DNA from: Candidatus Woesearchaeota archaeon
GTDB taxonomy: Archaea; Nanobdellota; Nanobdellia; Woesearchaeales; JAFCFN01
Length of the DNA stretch: 10,695 bases
Reading direction: 5' to 3'
Assembly (NCBI GenBank): GCA_017609245.1
Contig: JAFCEI010000017.1
Location: forward strand, 1 to 10,695
The notes beneath the pieces are model-generated. The model worked only from the letters and a program-made list of their open reading frames with translations. It was not told where the DNA came from and ran no database searches. Shown piece by piece: positions 1 through 6,593 of the stretch. The position numbers were made by a program, and so were the translations under genes. The number at the start of each line of letters is the position of its first letter. The first letter of the stretch is position 1.

Positions 1-2
1 TA

Positions 3-272
3 GGAAACCTCCCTCACAATGCAAAAGTTAAAGGCGGGATTAGTGTTAATGCTAAGCCAATTTTTGGGATAGGTTATATCTGCGGAGGAGTGATGGGTAC
101 AATACCTGAAATTGAACGAGAAAAATTGCCATTACTGATAAACCATGCAAACAATGATGCCCCTTTTATTGCACCTTTTACATGGGGTGAACAAGGACAT
201 TTTCCAGGAATCGGCAATAAACATGGCAATCTTTTAACATCTTTTCTTGTAATAGGCAAGGTGACAGAATAG
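3..272 (+). CDS. FIST-type sensor protein, C-terminal part (5' end outside window)
   Basis: The reading frame is open from the window edge to a TAG at 270-272 (89 codons), so this is the 3' end of a longer gene. The segment reads CGGVMG-x-IPE near its start, then APFTWGEQGHFPG, then an HGN-L-TSF-L-IG stretch. This resembles the end of FIST_C domains, where a C-x-G-R-like strand is followed by a G-x-x-T-x-GE motif and a terminal hydrophobic strand. FIST domains are soluble ligand-sensing modules, thought to bind small molecules such as amino acids, and are usually found with signal transduction proteins. The stop lies 1 nt before the ATG of a HAMP receptor, so the two are very likely co-transcribed and translationally coupled, which supports a sensory role. 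An internal GTG at 90 could start a 60-aa protein, but the homology-like sequence extends upstream of it. The family call rests on remembered motif shape only. Confidence 0.55.
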   Translation, partial: GNLPHNAKVKGGISVNAKPIFGIGYICGGVMGTIPEIEREKLPLLINHANNDAPFIAPFTWGEQGHFPGIGNKHGNLLTSFLVIGKVTE

Positions 273-273
273 A

Positions 274-1164
274 ATGAAACTATTTTGGAAAATATTTGCT
301 GCAGTTTTAATCTCTTTTATTATTGTATTCTCTTTCACTTTTTATATAGTATCTGACAAAGTAATTTCTAATATGGAGAATAATATTATAGAAGAATATA
401 GAATGTTTGCCAACCATATGTCTAAGGATATAGAAGTGAGTCATTTGCAATCAGAGTGGCCATTTGAAATGTTATATAGTTTATCAAAATCAGAAAATTT
501 TCTTTTTTGGTGGATAGTTGAAGATAACAATACTATACATATGGCAGACAATGCAGCATTTATGGGAACTTATGTTGATGATTATTTTCCCCCAATAGCC
601 GATATAATAAATGATGGAGGTATGTTTCTGAACTACAAGAAAAACATTGGCATTTTTATTAAACCTATTGATATAGGCAAAGAGAAATGGTCATTTTGGT
701 TGGGATTTTCCTTGAAAAAGGTTTTAGAAGCAAAGAAAAAAATTATGTTATTGATTATTTTAAGCTCCATATCAGCACTATTAATCCTAGGATTTTTACT
801 TTATTTTACTATTAAGTATTTTACAAAACCAATTCAAGACCTTACAAAATCAGCAAACCAAATAAAAAGAAGTAATCTAAGCCGTGCAGTAAAAGTAACT
901 TCAAAAGACGAAATAGGAGAATTAGCAAAAAGATTTGATGAAATGCGTCTTGGATTGAAAGACAGGAATGATTTACTAAAGTCGTTATTAAAAACATTCA
1001 AAGGCAAATTTGGCAATCTTGCTACAATTCTTGTAAGAAAAAATGTTCAGGAATTAGTTAAGAAAAATCCAAGGATTCAAAAGATTCTGCCTAAATCAAT
1101 TGGAGCATCTGTAACAAAAGCAACAAAACTTCAAAGAGAGAGAGAGAGAGCAAGAAAAAAGTAA
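274..1164 (+). CDS. Membrane receptor with extracytoplasmic sensor and HAMP domain, no output domain
   Basis: The protein has 296 aa. Residues 6-27 form a first membrane helix, 28-155 an extracytoplasmic domain, 157-179 a second helix, and about 180-233 a HAMP domain (KPIQDLTKSANQI, then SKDEIGELAKRFDEM). The outer domain contains WWIVEDNNTIHMADN and a following MGTYVDDYFPP, which resembles the V-D-x-x-x-x-I strand pair of single-Cache sensors. After HAMP there are only about 60 basic residues ending in RERERARKK, with no histidine kinase, MCP, cyclase or GGDEF domain. The receptor must therefore act through a partner or be a truncated form. AGGTGA at 259-264 is a good Shine-Dalgarno 9 nt before the ATG and lies inside the end of the FIST gene. 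The 3' end carries an (AG)8 tract (1135-1150). The same frame continues after the stop with 22 charged codons, so the natural C-terminus may once have been longer. Confidence 0.85.
   Translation: MKLFWKIFAAVLISFIIVFSFTFYIVSDKVISNMENNIIEEYRMFANHMSKDIEVSHLQSEWPFEMLYSLSKSENFLFWWIVEDNNTIHMADNAAFMGTYVDDYFPPIADIINDGGMFLNYKKNIGIFIKPIDIGKEKWSFWLGFSLKKVLEAKKKIMLLIILSSISALLILGFLLYFTIKYFTKPIQDLTKSANQIKRSNLSRAVKVTSKDEIGELAKRFDEMRLGLKDRNDLLKSLLKTFKGKFGNLATILVRKNVQELVKKNPRIQKILPKSIGASVTKATKLQRERERARKK
1135..1150 (+). repeat. (AG)8 dinucleotide tract inside the receptor gene
   Basis: Eight perfect AG units encode the RERER part of the receptor tail, 12 nt before its stop codon. Such tracts can slip during replication. 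Losing or gaining one unit would shift the frame, but both shifted frames end within about 7-11 codons, so the effect would be limited to the last residues. Confidence 0.9.
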
Positions 1165-1213
1165 GAAAATAAACAAATAAAAGAACTTCAAGCCAGACTA
1201 AAAAAGAGGAAAA

Positions 1214-1315
1214 ATGCACTCAAAAATAAATGAAAAAAACACAATATTACCGCATGAAGGAAAGAGTGATCTCTTCATCCTAAAATTCAAGCAGAAAATA
1301 TATTATGGAGAATAA
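1214..1315 (+). CDS. Possible 33-aa small ORF between receptor and ATPase genes
   Basis: An ATG at 1214 opens a 33-codon frame ending with TAA at 1313-1315, three nucleotides before the ATG of the RAD55-like ATPase. GAGG at 1206-1209 stands 4 nt upstream of the ATG, which is close but usable. The peptide is MHSKINEKNTILPHEG followed by KSDLFILKFKQKIYYGE. It is charged and has no membrane segment or known motif. Its end contains the Shine-Dalgarno of the next gene (GGAG 1307-1310), which would give translational coupling. It may be a real small protein, a leader peptide or chance. Only spacing and the ribosome site support it. Confidence 0.3.
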   Translation: MHSKINEKNTILPHEGKSDLFILKFKQKIYYGE

Positions 1316-1318
1316 GAT

Positions 1319-1948
1319 ATGCCAGTTCCCCATCTCCAGCCAGGCTCAGCATCACTCATAATTGCCTCACCATTATCAGGGAAAAAAGAACTGCTTTACC
1401 AGTATGTGAGTGGCTGCTTAAAGAACAAGCAGCCAATCATATTCATCTCAACAGATACTTCTTCTGAAGAGATCAAAAAAGAGCTGCTAAAAAACAAGAT
1501 ATTCTATGCAAGCCAGGGAAATATTATAAAATTCATCGACTGTTTTTCGCATCAGACAGGCAATATAATTCCTGACAAACTAGATATAAAAAGAGTTGCA
1601 GGCCCATTGGCATTAAATGAGATATCAATTGCAATGGCAGAGATAGAAAGAGAGTTTCTAAGGCAAAATAAACCAGCCCATACTGTCATCTTTGACTCAT
1701 TATCAACCGTATTGATGTATTCAAACCCTGAGATGGTTGGCAGGTTTATTCAGGTGCTAATCGCCAAGGTAAAAAATAAAGCAGGATCAATCATCTTCAC
1801 GATTGAACAAGGGATGCACGATGAAAAAACAATCATAACAATGGAGCACTTGATGGATGGGATAATCACCTTAAAAAAAGAAAAAGAAAAGATTATGATA
1901 AAAGCCCAGGGAATAAAAGGTTTTGAAGAATGGGCAGAAATAAAATGA
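1319..1948 (+). CDS. RAD55/KaiC-like RecA-superfamily ATPase with degenerate P-loop
   Basis: This 209-aa protein has the layout of the small single-domain RAD55/KaiC-like proteins common in archaea and often linked to signal transduction. The P-loop position (residues 16-23) reads ASPLSGKK, keeping the GK but lacking the first glycine and the Thr/Ser of G-x-x-x-x-GK-T/S. The Walker B strand is clear (HTVIFDSLS, D126). The later strands GSIIFTIEQG and the MDGIITL segment (D180-G181) match the end of the KaiC fold. Loss of the P-loop Thr suggests weak or absent ATP hydrolysis, perhaps a nucleotide-sensing or purely binding role. GGAG at 1307-1310 lies 8 nt before the ATG, and an in-frame TAA at 1313-1315 fixes the start. 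The TGA overlaps the next gene's ATG as ATGA. The gene position after a receptor with no output domain makes it a candidate downstream partner; this is inference. Confidence 0.75.
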   Translation: MPVPHLQPGSASLIIASPLSGKKELLYQYVSGCLKNKQPIIFISTDTSSEEIKKELLKNKIFYASQGNIIKFIDCFSHQTGNIIPDKLDIKRVAGPLALNEISIAMAEIEREFLRQNKPAHTVIFDSLSTVLMYSNPEMVGRFIQVLIAKVKNKAGSIIFTIEQGMHDEKTIITMEHLMDGIITLKKEKEKIMIKAQGIKGFEEWAEIK

Positions 1949-2181
1949 CTGTTGAATGTAAGATTAACATAAACAAGCTAGCAAGAAAAAGCCTGGAGAG
2001 AATGGCAGATGAGGGAAAAGAGATAGAGCAATGCCCTACGTGTTTTAGGATAAGATTTGCAAACAACATCTACTCAGATTACGGCTATGAAAACATGATG
2101 CCAAAATTCACTGAAAGATATTGCCCCAGCTGTACTGAAAAAAATCCCTTATCTTCTCTTTATAATTCTGGCAGATCTTGA
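1945..2181 (+). CDS. Small CxxC/CxxC putative zinc-binding protein
   Basis: This is a 78-aa protein with two cysteine pairs, C30-P-T-C33 and C60-P-S-C63, a spacing suited to one structural zinc site. The N-terminal 25 residues are charged and probably helical (NKLARKSLERMADEG). I chose the ATG at 1945 because it overlaps the ATPase stop as ATGA; an in-frame ATG at 1930 would add five residues inside the preceding gene. Coupling to the ATPase suggests a shared function, perhaps as a nucleic-acid or protein adaptor, but the family is not one I can name. The last 74 bp, which include the second CxxC, overlap the 3' end of the convergent helicase gene, so both C-termini are encoded by the same DNA. 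Confidence 0.65.
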   Translation: MTVECKININKLARKSLERMADEGKEIEQCPTCFRIRFANNIYSDYGYENMMPKFTERYCPSCTEKNPLSSLYNSGRS

Positions 2182-3994
2182 CGTCAAAGCCAGGGGGAAA
2201 GCATTTTAGATAATTCTTCCACTTATATCTTTCATCCAAGAATATTATTGCTCCCTTATCAGTTTCCGACCTTATGCACCTGCCAGTTGCCTGCAATGCC
2301 TTGATAAAAGCAGGAAGAACATAAGCATAGTCCCATCCTTTGCCAAATTTCTCATCATAATATCTTATCATCTCTTTTGTCTCAAGATCAGGAGGCTCCA
2401 AAGGCAAACCCACAACAACAACTGCTTTCAAAAGATCGCCTGGAAAATCAATGCCTTCTGCAAAAGAGCCTGTTATGACAGCAGACAGCACAGCACCCTC
2501 ATCTTTCAGGCTTTTAAACTCTTTTAGCAAGGACTCTTTTTGCTTCTTGTTCAGGTTTGGCTTTTCCAAGACAACCTGCTTCTTGCAGAACAGAGGGAAA
2601 TATTTGTCAACCTGGTCCCGCAGGTAATAAGAAGGAAAAAACAATGCTGTATTTCCAGGCACAGCATCAGCAATATCAGACAATAAAAAAGCTATCTTCT
2701 TGTACTGCATCTCGCTTCTCATGGAATATTTTGTCGTTGTTTTTGGTATGATCAGGCTCAGCCTGTTTCTCAGCGGAAACGGGTTTTTATACACTCTCTC
2801 GTCTGCATCGCCAAACCCAAGTATGTCCTTATACATCACAGGCGGATTAAGCGTGCCTGACATCGCGATGACAGAATGTGCAGCATTGATCACAGACCTT
2901 GTGACCAAACTCGGATCCAAACACCTGTAGCTCAGGGAGATAAACAGCTGGTCCTTTATCTGCTTAAAAGACAGTATTCTTGTAAACCCATCATCTCCAC
3001 CAGTCCAGTTTAACAGAAAATTAGCGATATTCCCCAGAAAAGACTTTTTCTGCTCATGAAGAACATGCTCACTTCCTTCCTCAAGCTCTTCGACAAGCTC
3101 ATCATAGTCGCAGCTCTTCTCTATCTCTTCAACAAATTCTTTTTTTCCGACCAATCTCTCCTGGCCATAGTTAAGGTCAGCTCCCAGCCTGACAAGCGCA
3201 TCCTGCACAGCGACCAGCCCTGATATCAGCTCTTTTTTCTTGAATTTCTTTGCCTCTTTTATGGCATACTTTATTATCCAGTTAGACACCCTGACTGAAA
3301 GCAGGCTCCTTATCCTGTTCCCGAGATTATGTGCTTCATCAACGATTATGATGCAGTTTTCCATGCTCTTCTTGGATTTCTTGAAAAACAGCTGGCTTAT
3401 CATGGGGTTGAACAGGTAAAAATAATCAGCAAAAATAACATCTGCCTTGTTTGCAAGTATCATCGACAGCTCATATGGGCACATCTTTGCTTTTGAGCAC
3501 AGCTTGATCATGTCCTCGACATCCAAAGGCAGTTTTTTCTTTATCTCAGCCAAGACCTTTTTTGCAGGCACAGTCAGCTTGTTGTTCTTCATTGTCTCAG
3601 AAAAAAATTCGCACAAGCCCTCCTCTCTCTGTGTCTTGCAATAGTCAACAAACTCGGTTGAATGCAGCTTGTCAACACCTTTCACAGGACACATCCATCT
3701 CTTGCCTATCAGGTCTACTGAAGTGATCTTCTGACCAAACTTTTCCTTGATCAGCTTCAGCGTGTCAACAACAATCTTGTGCTGCGTATGCCTTGATGTC
3801 AAGAAGAAAACAGTCATATTGTTATCAACAGCATATTTTAAAGCAGGAGAAAGCACAGCAGCTGTCTTGCCAATGCCTGTCGGAGCATGGACTATAAGAT
3901 TCTTCTTATGCTCAACAGCATCGGCAACTGACTTGATCAGATCATCCTGCCCTTCCCTGATTTCAGAATATGGAAACAATGATTCCTCAAACAT
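2108..3994 (-). CDS. xpd: XPD/Rad3-like superfamily 2 DNA helicase with Fe-S cysteines
   Basis: The protein has 628 aa, within the usual archaeal XPD range. Superfamily 2 motifs appear in order: a GQ motif near residues 13-16, Walker A APTGIGKT (37-44), DEAH (219-222), the MSGTLNPP motif, GSFAEGIDFPG (motif V) and QATGRCIR (568-575). Four cysteines between Walker A and DEAH (C102, C119, C128, and C172 in KMCPYELS) occupy the place of the 4Fe-4S ligands of XPD/DinG helicases; C166 is an extra one. Such enzymes unwind DNA 5' to 3', and in archaea may act in repair or replication restart. The family is COG1199 (Rad3/DinG); XPD is the archaeal name. No Shine-Dalgarno precedes the ATG, but CTATATATAG is centred about 26 bp upstream, as in a leaderless transcript. 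The 3' end overlaps a small zinc-finger gene by 74 bp. Confidence 0.88.
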   Translation of the reverse strand: MFEESLFPYSEIREGQDDLIKSVADAVEHKKNLIVHAPTGIGKTAAVLSPALKYAVDNNMTVFFLTSRHTQHKIVVDTLKLIKEKFGQKITSVDLIGKRWMCPVKGVDKLHSTEFVDYCKTQREEGLCEFFSETMKNNKLTVPAKKVLAEIKKKLPLDVEDMIKLCSKAKMCPYELSMILANKADVIFADYFYLFNPMISQLFFKKSKKSMENCIIIVDEAHNLGNRIRSLLSVRVSNWIIKYAIKEAKKFKKKELISGLVAVQDALVRLGADLNYGQERLVGKKEFVEEIEKSCDYDELVEELEEGSEHVLHEQKKSFLGNIANFLLNWTGGDDGFTRILSFKQIKDQLFISLSYRCLDPSLVTRSVINAAHSVIAMSGTLNPPVMYKDILGFGDADERVYKNPFPLRNRLSLIIPKTTTKYSMRSEMQYKKIAFLLSDIADAVPGNTALFFPSYYLRDQVDKYFPLFCKKQVVLEKPNLNKKQKESLLKEFKSLKDEGAVLSAVITGSFAEGIDFPGDLLKAVVVVGLPLEPPDLETKEMIRYYDEKFGKGWDYAYVLPAFIKALQATGRCIRSETDKGAIIFLDERYKWKNYLKCFPPGFDVKICQNYKEKIRDFFQYSWGNIFQ

Positions 3995-4015
3995 ACAATT
4001 AAAGGAAATTTTATG

Positions 4016-4025
4016 CTATATATAG
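4016..4025 (-). promoter_or_regulatory. TATA box of the helicase gene (leaderless promoter)
   Basis: CTATATATAG is a perfect 10-bp palindrome centred about 26 bp from the A of the helicase ATG (3994). That distance puts the archaeal transcription start at or next to the start codon, in line with the lack of a ribosome binding site. Confidence 0.55.
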
Positions 4026-4060
4026 ATTGTGAAACAAAAGTTTTATATATTACAAAACAT

Positions 4061-4081
4061 ACATTATAAAATGTAAACATT
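4061..4081. promoter_or_regulatory. Candidate operator: three ACATT/AATGT half-sites
   Basis: ACATT (4061-4065), AATGT (4070-4074) and ACATT (4077-4081) form two overlapping inverted repeats with 4-bp (ATAA) and 2-bp (AA) spacers. The last half-site touches the TATA box of the winged-helix gene. A dimeric winged-helix protein bound here would block that promoter, so autoregulation is a reasonable inference. A weaker inverted repeat, GTTTT (4040-4044) with AAAAC (4054-4058), lies nearer the helicase promoter. Confidence 0.45.
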
Positions 4082-4087
4082 TAAATA
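4080..4087 (+). promoter_or_regulatory. TATA box of the winged-helix gene
   Basis: TTTAAATA fits the archaeal TATA consensus. A start about 26 bp downstream (near 4108-4110) would give a leader of about 20 nt containing GGGGG (4117-4121), 7 nt before the ATG. Confidence 0.5.
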
Positions 4088-4128
4088 CCTTTTCGATTAC
4101 GTATATTATAAGAATTGGGGGATTATCA

Positions 4129-4398
4129 ATGGTTAATAAAGTTATTTTTAATGTATTTTTCAGGGAAAAGCCTGCAATGATGCTGGTTAATCTGAAAAAC
4201 GCCAAAGGAAGCATGTATGCTTCTTCACTGGCAAAGTCAATAGACTGCACATATTCTCATGTTGTGAAGATCCTGCAGCAGATGGAAAAAGCAGGATTGA
4301 TAAATTTTGAGAAACAAGGAAGGCTGAAGCTTCTTACCCTTACAAAAACAGGAAATGAAGTGGCAGGTTTCATGGAAAACATAAGAAATTTATTGTAA
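4129..4398 (+). CDS. Small winged-helix (MarR-like) DNA-binding regulator
   Basis: The protein has 89 aa and is a stand-alone winged helix-turn-helix. A helix-turn-helix is visible in SSLAKSIDCTYSHVVKILQQMEKAGLI (residues about 31-57), where the recognition helix carries the usual VVKILQQMEKAGLI pattern. A beta wing follows (FEKQGRLKLLTLTKTG) and then a short C-terminal helix. This resembles the core of MarR/TrmB-type archaeal regulators without a ligand domain or extra dimerisation helices. The gene is single, divergent from the helicase and convergent with the Cys-rich membrane protein gene (9-bp gap). Inverted repeats at its own promoter suggest it may control itself and perhaps the helicase. 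Target genes cannot be told from the window. Confidence 0.8.
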   Translation: MVNKVIFNVFFREKPAMMLVNLKNAKGSMYASSLAKSIDCTYSHVVKILQQMEKAGLINFEKQGRLKLLTLTKTGNEVAGFMENIRNLL

Positions 4399-4407
4399 TT
4401 CTATATC

Positions 4408-4644
4408 TTATCTGCAGCTGTCAACCAAAGAATGCACGCACATAGCTTCACATGAGTTAGGATACATGCAAACATCATTTGTGCACGAGTTCTCATCATC
4501 ACAATCAGCATTATCAGAACAGGATATCTCACACCCTACAACACTCATGCCTGTTGTCATAGCATCTTTCAGTATGCTCAGCAACGAGACAAATATTATG
4601 ATGCTGATCAATACAGTCACAACAATAAATATTGTTTTAGCCAT
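4408..4644 (-). CDS. Small membrane-anchored Cys-rich extracellular protein
   Basis: This 78-aa protein has a hydrophobic segment at residues 5-24 after a short MAKT start (signal anchor or signal peptide) and then an exported tail with eight cysteines (38, 42, 48, 54, 59, 65, 69, 77). The core NADCDDENSCTNDVC resembles the CTDC-type repeat (C-D-D-x-x-x-C-T-x-D-x-C) seen in secreted proteins of Dictyostelium and in many surface proteins of DPANN archaea and bacteria. An even number of cysteines suggests four disulfides. It starts 3 nt after the stop of the RecJ-like gene and so appears to be last in the uS15 operon, an odd place for a surface protein. No clear Shine-Dalgarno is present. The function is unknown. 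Confidence 0.75.
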   Translation of the reverse strand: MAKTIFIVVTVLISIIIFVSLLSILKDAMTTGMSVVGCEISCSDNADCDDENSCTNDVCMYPNSCEAMCVHSLVDSCR

Positions 4645-4647
4645 AAT

Positions 4648-6063
4648 CTAGTCTAATGCACTGGAATTTAAATAACTTTCGAACACCTGCTTTGCCTTGT
4701 TGATAAACACTTCCTCATCCTGTGTCCTTATCATCGCGCCAGCAGCATAAGTATGCCCGCCAACCTCAGACTCCTGCAACCCTTCTGCAATTGATTTGAC
4801 AACACTTTTCAGGTCAGCATAATCTTTCTTGTCACCGACAACCCTCAAGGAGACCTTTGTGTAGCCGTCACCTAGCTGTCCCAGTGATAAGATAAATGTC
4901 CCTTCATTAAATTTATTTCCCTTGGAAACAATAGAAGCCAGGGTTCCGACCATTGTAGGCAGGATATTATCCCCAGTATTGATTATGACAAAATTCTTTC
5001 CCCTGACAACTGATTCCTCATCAGCATTGTCCCTGAACCAGTTCATCGCATTGACAATCTCTTTTTTATACTCTTTAGAAAGTGCATTTGCTTTTGATTT
5101 TGCTTTCTCATTTCCAAGGCAGACAGATATGCCTAAACTTGCGCGGTTGAGCCTTCCTGTTGCATTAAGAAGTGTTGAAAACTCTTTTGCATCTCTCAGT
5201 GAATGCCCCAATCTCTCATTTGGAAGGGTGTAGATATTGCCCAGGACATCTTCAGGGTTTTCCTCATTCTTCCGTTTCATGATAATCCCTGCTATCAGCC
5301 TCTGCATCTCATCCTGGCTCAGGTCAATCACCTTTCTGAACCCTTTATCTTCTCTGGCAGGTATCTTCAGCTCATTAAGGAACTGGATAACCCCTGACTC
5401 GCTGTTGCTCACGTCAGGGATATAGGGGTCTGTGCAGTATTCCAGGGCCTTGTGCAGCGGCCTTGTCTGTATTCCGAACAGTTTCAGGCCCTTGTTAACA
5501 TTTATCAGGTCAAGTTTCTCAGCATCAGCAACGATCTCAGAGGTCAGCTCTGAAAACCCGTTGTCTTCCTGGTTGTCACCTATTGCTCCGACAATCGCTA
5601 TATGCGACATGTCCTTGTTCTGCTCATCCAGTGCTGTGCTGAAAAAATAGACAACTCCTGCTCCAGAGATATCCTTGCTCCCGTCAATCCCAAAAATATG
5701 CGGATTGATGTGCATTATGTTGCCTGCTTCAACATCAACTGGCTTGTGATGGTCCAGGACAAGTATCTGCCTGTCACTCATCTCTTTCAGGCTGTCTAAT
5801 TGCCCAGAGCCAAGATCAGTGAAAACATAGTACTTGTAATCTTCCTGCTTCAGCTTGTCGATTATCTGCTTGTTCAGCTGATGTACAATAGAAACAAGAT
5901 ACTTCCTGTTAGAGCGCTGTATAGCTTTGATCAGGATCGCTGCTGCAGATATGCCGTCAGCATCCAGATGAGAGATAATCCGTATCGTCTCTGTCTTTGG
6001 TATGGACTTAAACTGCTCTGCAGCACTCTTGACTGCCTGCTTAAAGGCAGAAAAACTGCTCAT
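4648..6063 (-). CDS. RecJ-like DHH-family nuclease/phosphoesterase (archaeal GAN-type)
   Basis: The protein has 471 aa. DHH-superfamily metal-binding motifs are intact: HLDADG (32-37), FTDLG (D83), LDHH (104-106) and GAIGD (D163). The DHHA1 part ends with GGHTYAAGAM (from about 435), which binds substrate in RecJ and related enzymes. In archaea such proteins are single-strand-specific exonucleases that associate with GINS and the CMG helicase (GAN), or act on RNA ends. The neighbourhood helps: from memory, uS15 directly followed by a RecJ-like gene is a recurring archaeal arrangement. The start is fixed by an ATGA overlap with the uS15 stop (6060-6063). The protein has the length of archaeal RecJ-like proteins and lacks the extra OB domain of bacterial RecJ. 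Whether the substrate is DNA or RNA is not visible from sequence. Confidence 0.85.
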   Translation of the reverse strand: MSSFSAFKQAVKSAAEQFKSIPKTETIRIISHLDADGISAAAILIKAIQRSNRKYLVSIVHQLNKQIIDKLKQEDYKYYVFTDLGSGQLDSLKEMSDRQILVLDHHKPVDVEAGNIMHINPHIFGIDGSKDISGAGVVYFFSTALDEQNKDMSHIAIVGAIGDNQEDNGFSELTSEIVADAEKLDLINVNKGLKLFGIQTRPLHKALEYCTDPYIPDVSNSESGVIQFLNELKIPAREDKGFRKVIDLSQDEMQRLIAGIIMKRKNEENPEDVLGNIYTLPNERLGHSLRDAKEFSTLLNATGRLNRASLGISVCLGNEKAKSKANALSKEYKKEIVNAMNWFRDNADEESVVRGKNFVIINTGDNILPTMVGTLASIVSKGNKFNEGTFILSLGQLGDGYTKVSLRVVGDKKDYADLKSVVKSIAEGLQESEVGGHTYAAGAMIRTQDEEVFINKAKQVFESYLNSSALD

Positions 6064-6515
6064 TTTACCAGCAGTCCAACCTTTTCAGGATCATATTTGA
6101 AATCTGCTGGCAGTTTCTTGATCCTCTTGTAATATTTTATCAGCCTTTTGACCTTTGATTCTGTTAGCTGTAACCCTCTTTTTGCTGTCTTGTCACCATT
6201 GTTCTTCTCAAGATGCTTCATCAGAACGATGCTCCTTCTCATCAGAGCTGTCAGGTCTTCTGGAAACTCAGATAACAGCTTGTTTTTCTTAAGAATATTG
6301 CTTATGCTGCTTTTTGTGACCAGCTTGACATCAGGAATCCCATACATATCTTTCAATATCAGCCCGATCTTGCTCTGAGAATGCCCCTCTTTAGCCAGCT
6401 TTAGAATAAGCATCTCAATCTCATTTGGTTCGTACCTTATCCATGAAGGCACTGATTTTCTTATGGGCTTTTTGCTGCCTGCCCTACCTTTGTCTCTTGA
6501 ATACATTCTTGCCAT
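6060..6515 (-). CDS. rps15: Small ribosomal subunit protein uS15 (archaeal S15P)
   Basis: The protein has 151 aa, the usual archaeal/eukaryotic length, and begins with the archaeal N-terminal extension MARMYSRDKGRAGSKKP. The S15 core is clear: WIRYEPNEIEMLILKLAKEGHSQ, then SKIGLILKDMYGIPDVK, and near the end LQLTESKVKRLIKYYKRIKKLP. It binds 16S rRNA helices at the platform early in 30S assembly. It sits 116 bp downstream of tRNA-Gln on the same strand and heads the operon with the RecJ-like nuclease. No Shine-Dalgarno lies directly before the ATG. An in-frame TAG a few codons upstream supports this start. Confidence 0.95.
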   Translation of the reverse strand: MARMYSRDKGRAGSKKPIRKSVPSWIRYEPNEIEMLILKLAKEGHSQSKIGLILKDMYGIPDVKLVTKSSISNILKKNKLLSEFPEDLTALMRRSIVLMKHLEKNNGDKTAKRGLQLTESKVKRLIKYYKRIKKLPADFKYDPEKVGLLVK

Positions 6516-6593
6516 CTTATATTGGTCCTAGGAGAAAAAGTCTAGTTGCTTTGTCTCCAGCATAATCCAGCTTTCACCGAACTATCTCTCGAT

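Noticed and set aside
90..272. GTG at 90 as a real start of a 60-aa protein
   Set aside because: The frame is open to the window edge and FIST_C-like sequence continues upstream, so it is better read as a 5'-truncated longer gene.
1930..1944. Longer start for the CxxC protein
   Set aside because: The ATG at 1945 makes the usual ATGA overlap with the preceding stop; the extra five residues add nothing recognisable.
2557..2930. Plus-strand frames opposite the helicase
   Set aside because: They are shadows of the helicase coding sequence; helicase motifs are intact on the minus strand.
5800..6132. Plus-strand 110-codon frame opposite the RecJ-like gene
   Set aside because: Entirely antisense to a well-supported conserved gene, with no ribosome site or domain.
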